Source: Rhodoferax sp. UBA4127 (lineage in GTDB: Bacteria; Pseudomonadota; Gammaproteobacteria; Burkholderiales; Burkholderiaceae_C). Taken from it: DNA of 13,342 bases. Shown here one piece after another: positions 13,101 to 13,342 of this stretch (the first letter of the stretch is position 1; every line of letters begins with the position of its first letter). Below the pieces are notes generated by a model. That model was not told the origin of the DNA. It saw only the letters and a program-made list of their open reading frames with translations, and made no database searches. Both the position numbers and the translations under genes were made by a program. Where the stretch lies: contig DFWT01000042.1 in assembly GCA_002381045.1 (NCBI GenBank), positions 2,392-15,733 of the forward strand, written 5' to 3'.

Positions 13101-13342
13101 ATGGAGTCATCAAGTCAAGCCGTCTCACCGCTACGTCAACGCATGATCGAGGACATGCGAATGCGCAAATTGTGCGAGAAGACACAAGTCGCCTATGTTC
13201 GCGCCGTGCGCAAATTGGCTGCATATCTGAAGCGCTCGCCCGACACTGCCAGCACCGAGGAACTGCGGCGCTTTCAGTTGCACCTGGTCGACCACGGCAC
13301 CTCGCCGGCCACGCTCAACGCCACCATCATGGGATTGAAGTT
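13101..13342 (+). CDS. tyrosine recombinase/integrase of IS91-associated type (5' part)
   Basis: The window contains the first 80 residues; the gene runs off the right edge. The N-terminal pattern SPLRQRMIEDMRMRKLCEKT then QVAYVRAVRKLAAYLKRSPD is that of the SAM-like core-binding domain of tyrosine recombinases, and it closely recalls the integrase encoded beside IS91-family transposases; the family resemblance is from memory. These enzymes cut and rejoin DNA through a tyrosine in the C-terminal catalytic domain, which lies outside the window, so activity cannot be judged. Codons are clearly GC-rich compared with the cassette genes to the left, consistent with separate acquisition. An IS91 transposase gene would be expected downstream. 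Confidence 0.85.
   Translation, partial: MESSSQAVSPLRQRMIEDMRMRKLCEKTQVAYVRAVRKLAAYLKRSPDTASTEELRRFQLHLVDHGTSPATLNATIMGLK

Noticed and set aside
12931..13146. plus-strand frame over the mobile-element end
   Set aside because: It spans three hairpins and overlaps the start of the integrase, which has a far better ribosome-binding site and family match.
1..13342. tRNA, rRNA or an integron integrase gene
   Set aside because: No cloverleaf, rRNA-like block or integron-integrase motif was seen; the only recombinase present is the partial one at the right edge.

Overview
The window looks like accessory DNA from a betaproteobacterium, probably a member of the Burkholderiales. This rests on the style of the attC-like sites, the dispersed intergenic repeat and the small membrane and lipoprotein genes; it is inference, since no housekeeping gene or rRNA is present to anchor it. 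Most of the sequence is moderate in GC. The first 85 bases and the last 250 or so are clearly richer in GC.

Layout. Bases 1-271 hold the GC-rich end of an unidentified gene and a possible coupled small ORF. A small three-helix membrane protein follows at 412-699. Bases 860-3130 carry two genes on the minus strand: a lipoprotein with about nine DxNGDGxxD repeats and, 27 bases downstream, a carbon-nitrogen hydrolase with an intact Glu-Lys-Cys triad. From 3555 to 12867 nearly every gene is on the plus strand, short, of unknown function, and predicted to be membrane-bound, secreted or a lipoprotein.

The central structure is an integron-type cassette array. Two good attC sites (4278-4334 and 4632-4721) bracket a 96-codon membrane gene, and the start core GTTAGAC of that cassette is complementary to its end core GTCTAAC. 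Further attC-like sites of falling quality lie near 5548-5646, 9394-9462, 12062-12128, 12394-12462 and 12862-12926. No integron integrase gene lies in the window, so this would be an interior or distal part of an array.

Over the same stretch a second, different repeat family recurs between genes (about 3270-3400, 6611-6699, 7349-7399, 7848-7901, 8441-8493, 9497-9594, 11289-11419 and 11820-11917). Its shared core resembles GCAGCG-NNAGCRGTCNTTCAG. Some copies end in a possible -10 hexamer, others in a CCCC/GGGG palindrome. It tends to start near the stop codon of one gene and end just before the next, so it delimits modules much as attC does.

The right end (about 12984 onward) holds three hairpins followed by the 5' end of a tyrosine recombinase of the type found in IS91-related elements. 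A copy of the dispersed repeat is cut short just before it, consistent with mobile-element insertion at the edge of the array. No gene forms a recognisable metabolic pathway with its neighbours; the common theme is mobile, envelope-targeted single-gene modules.
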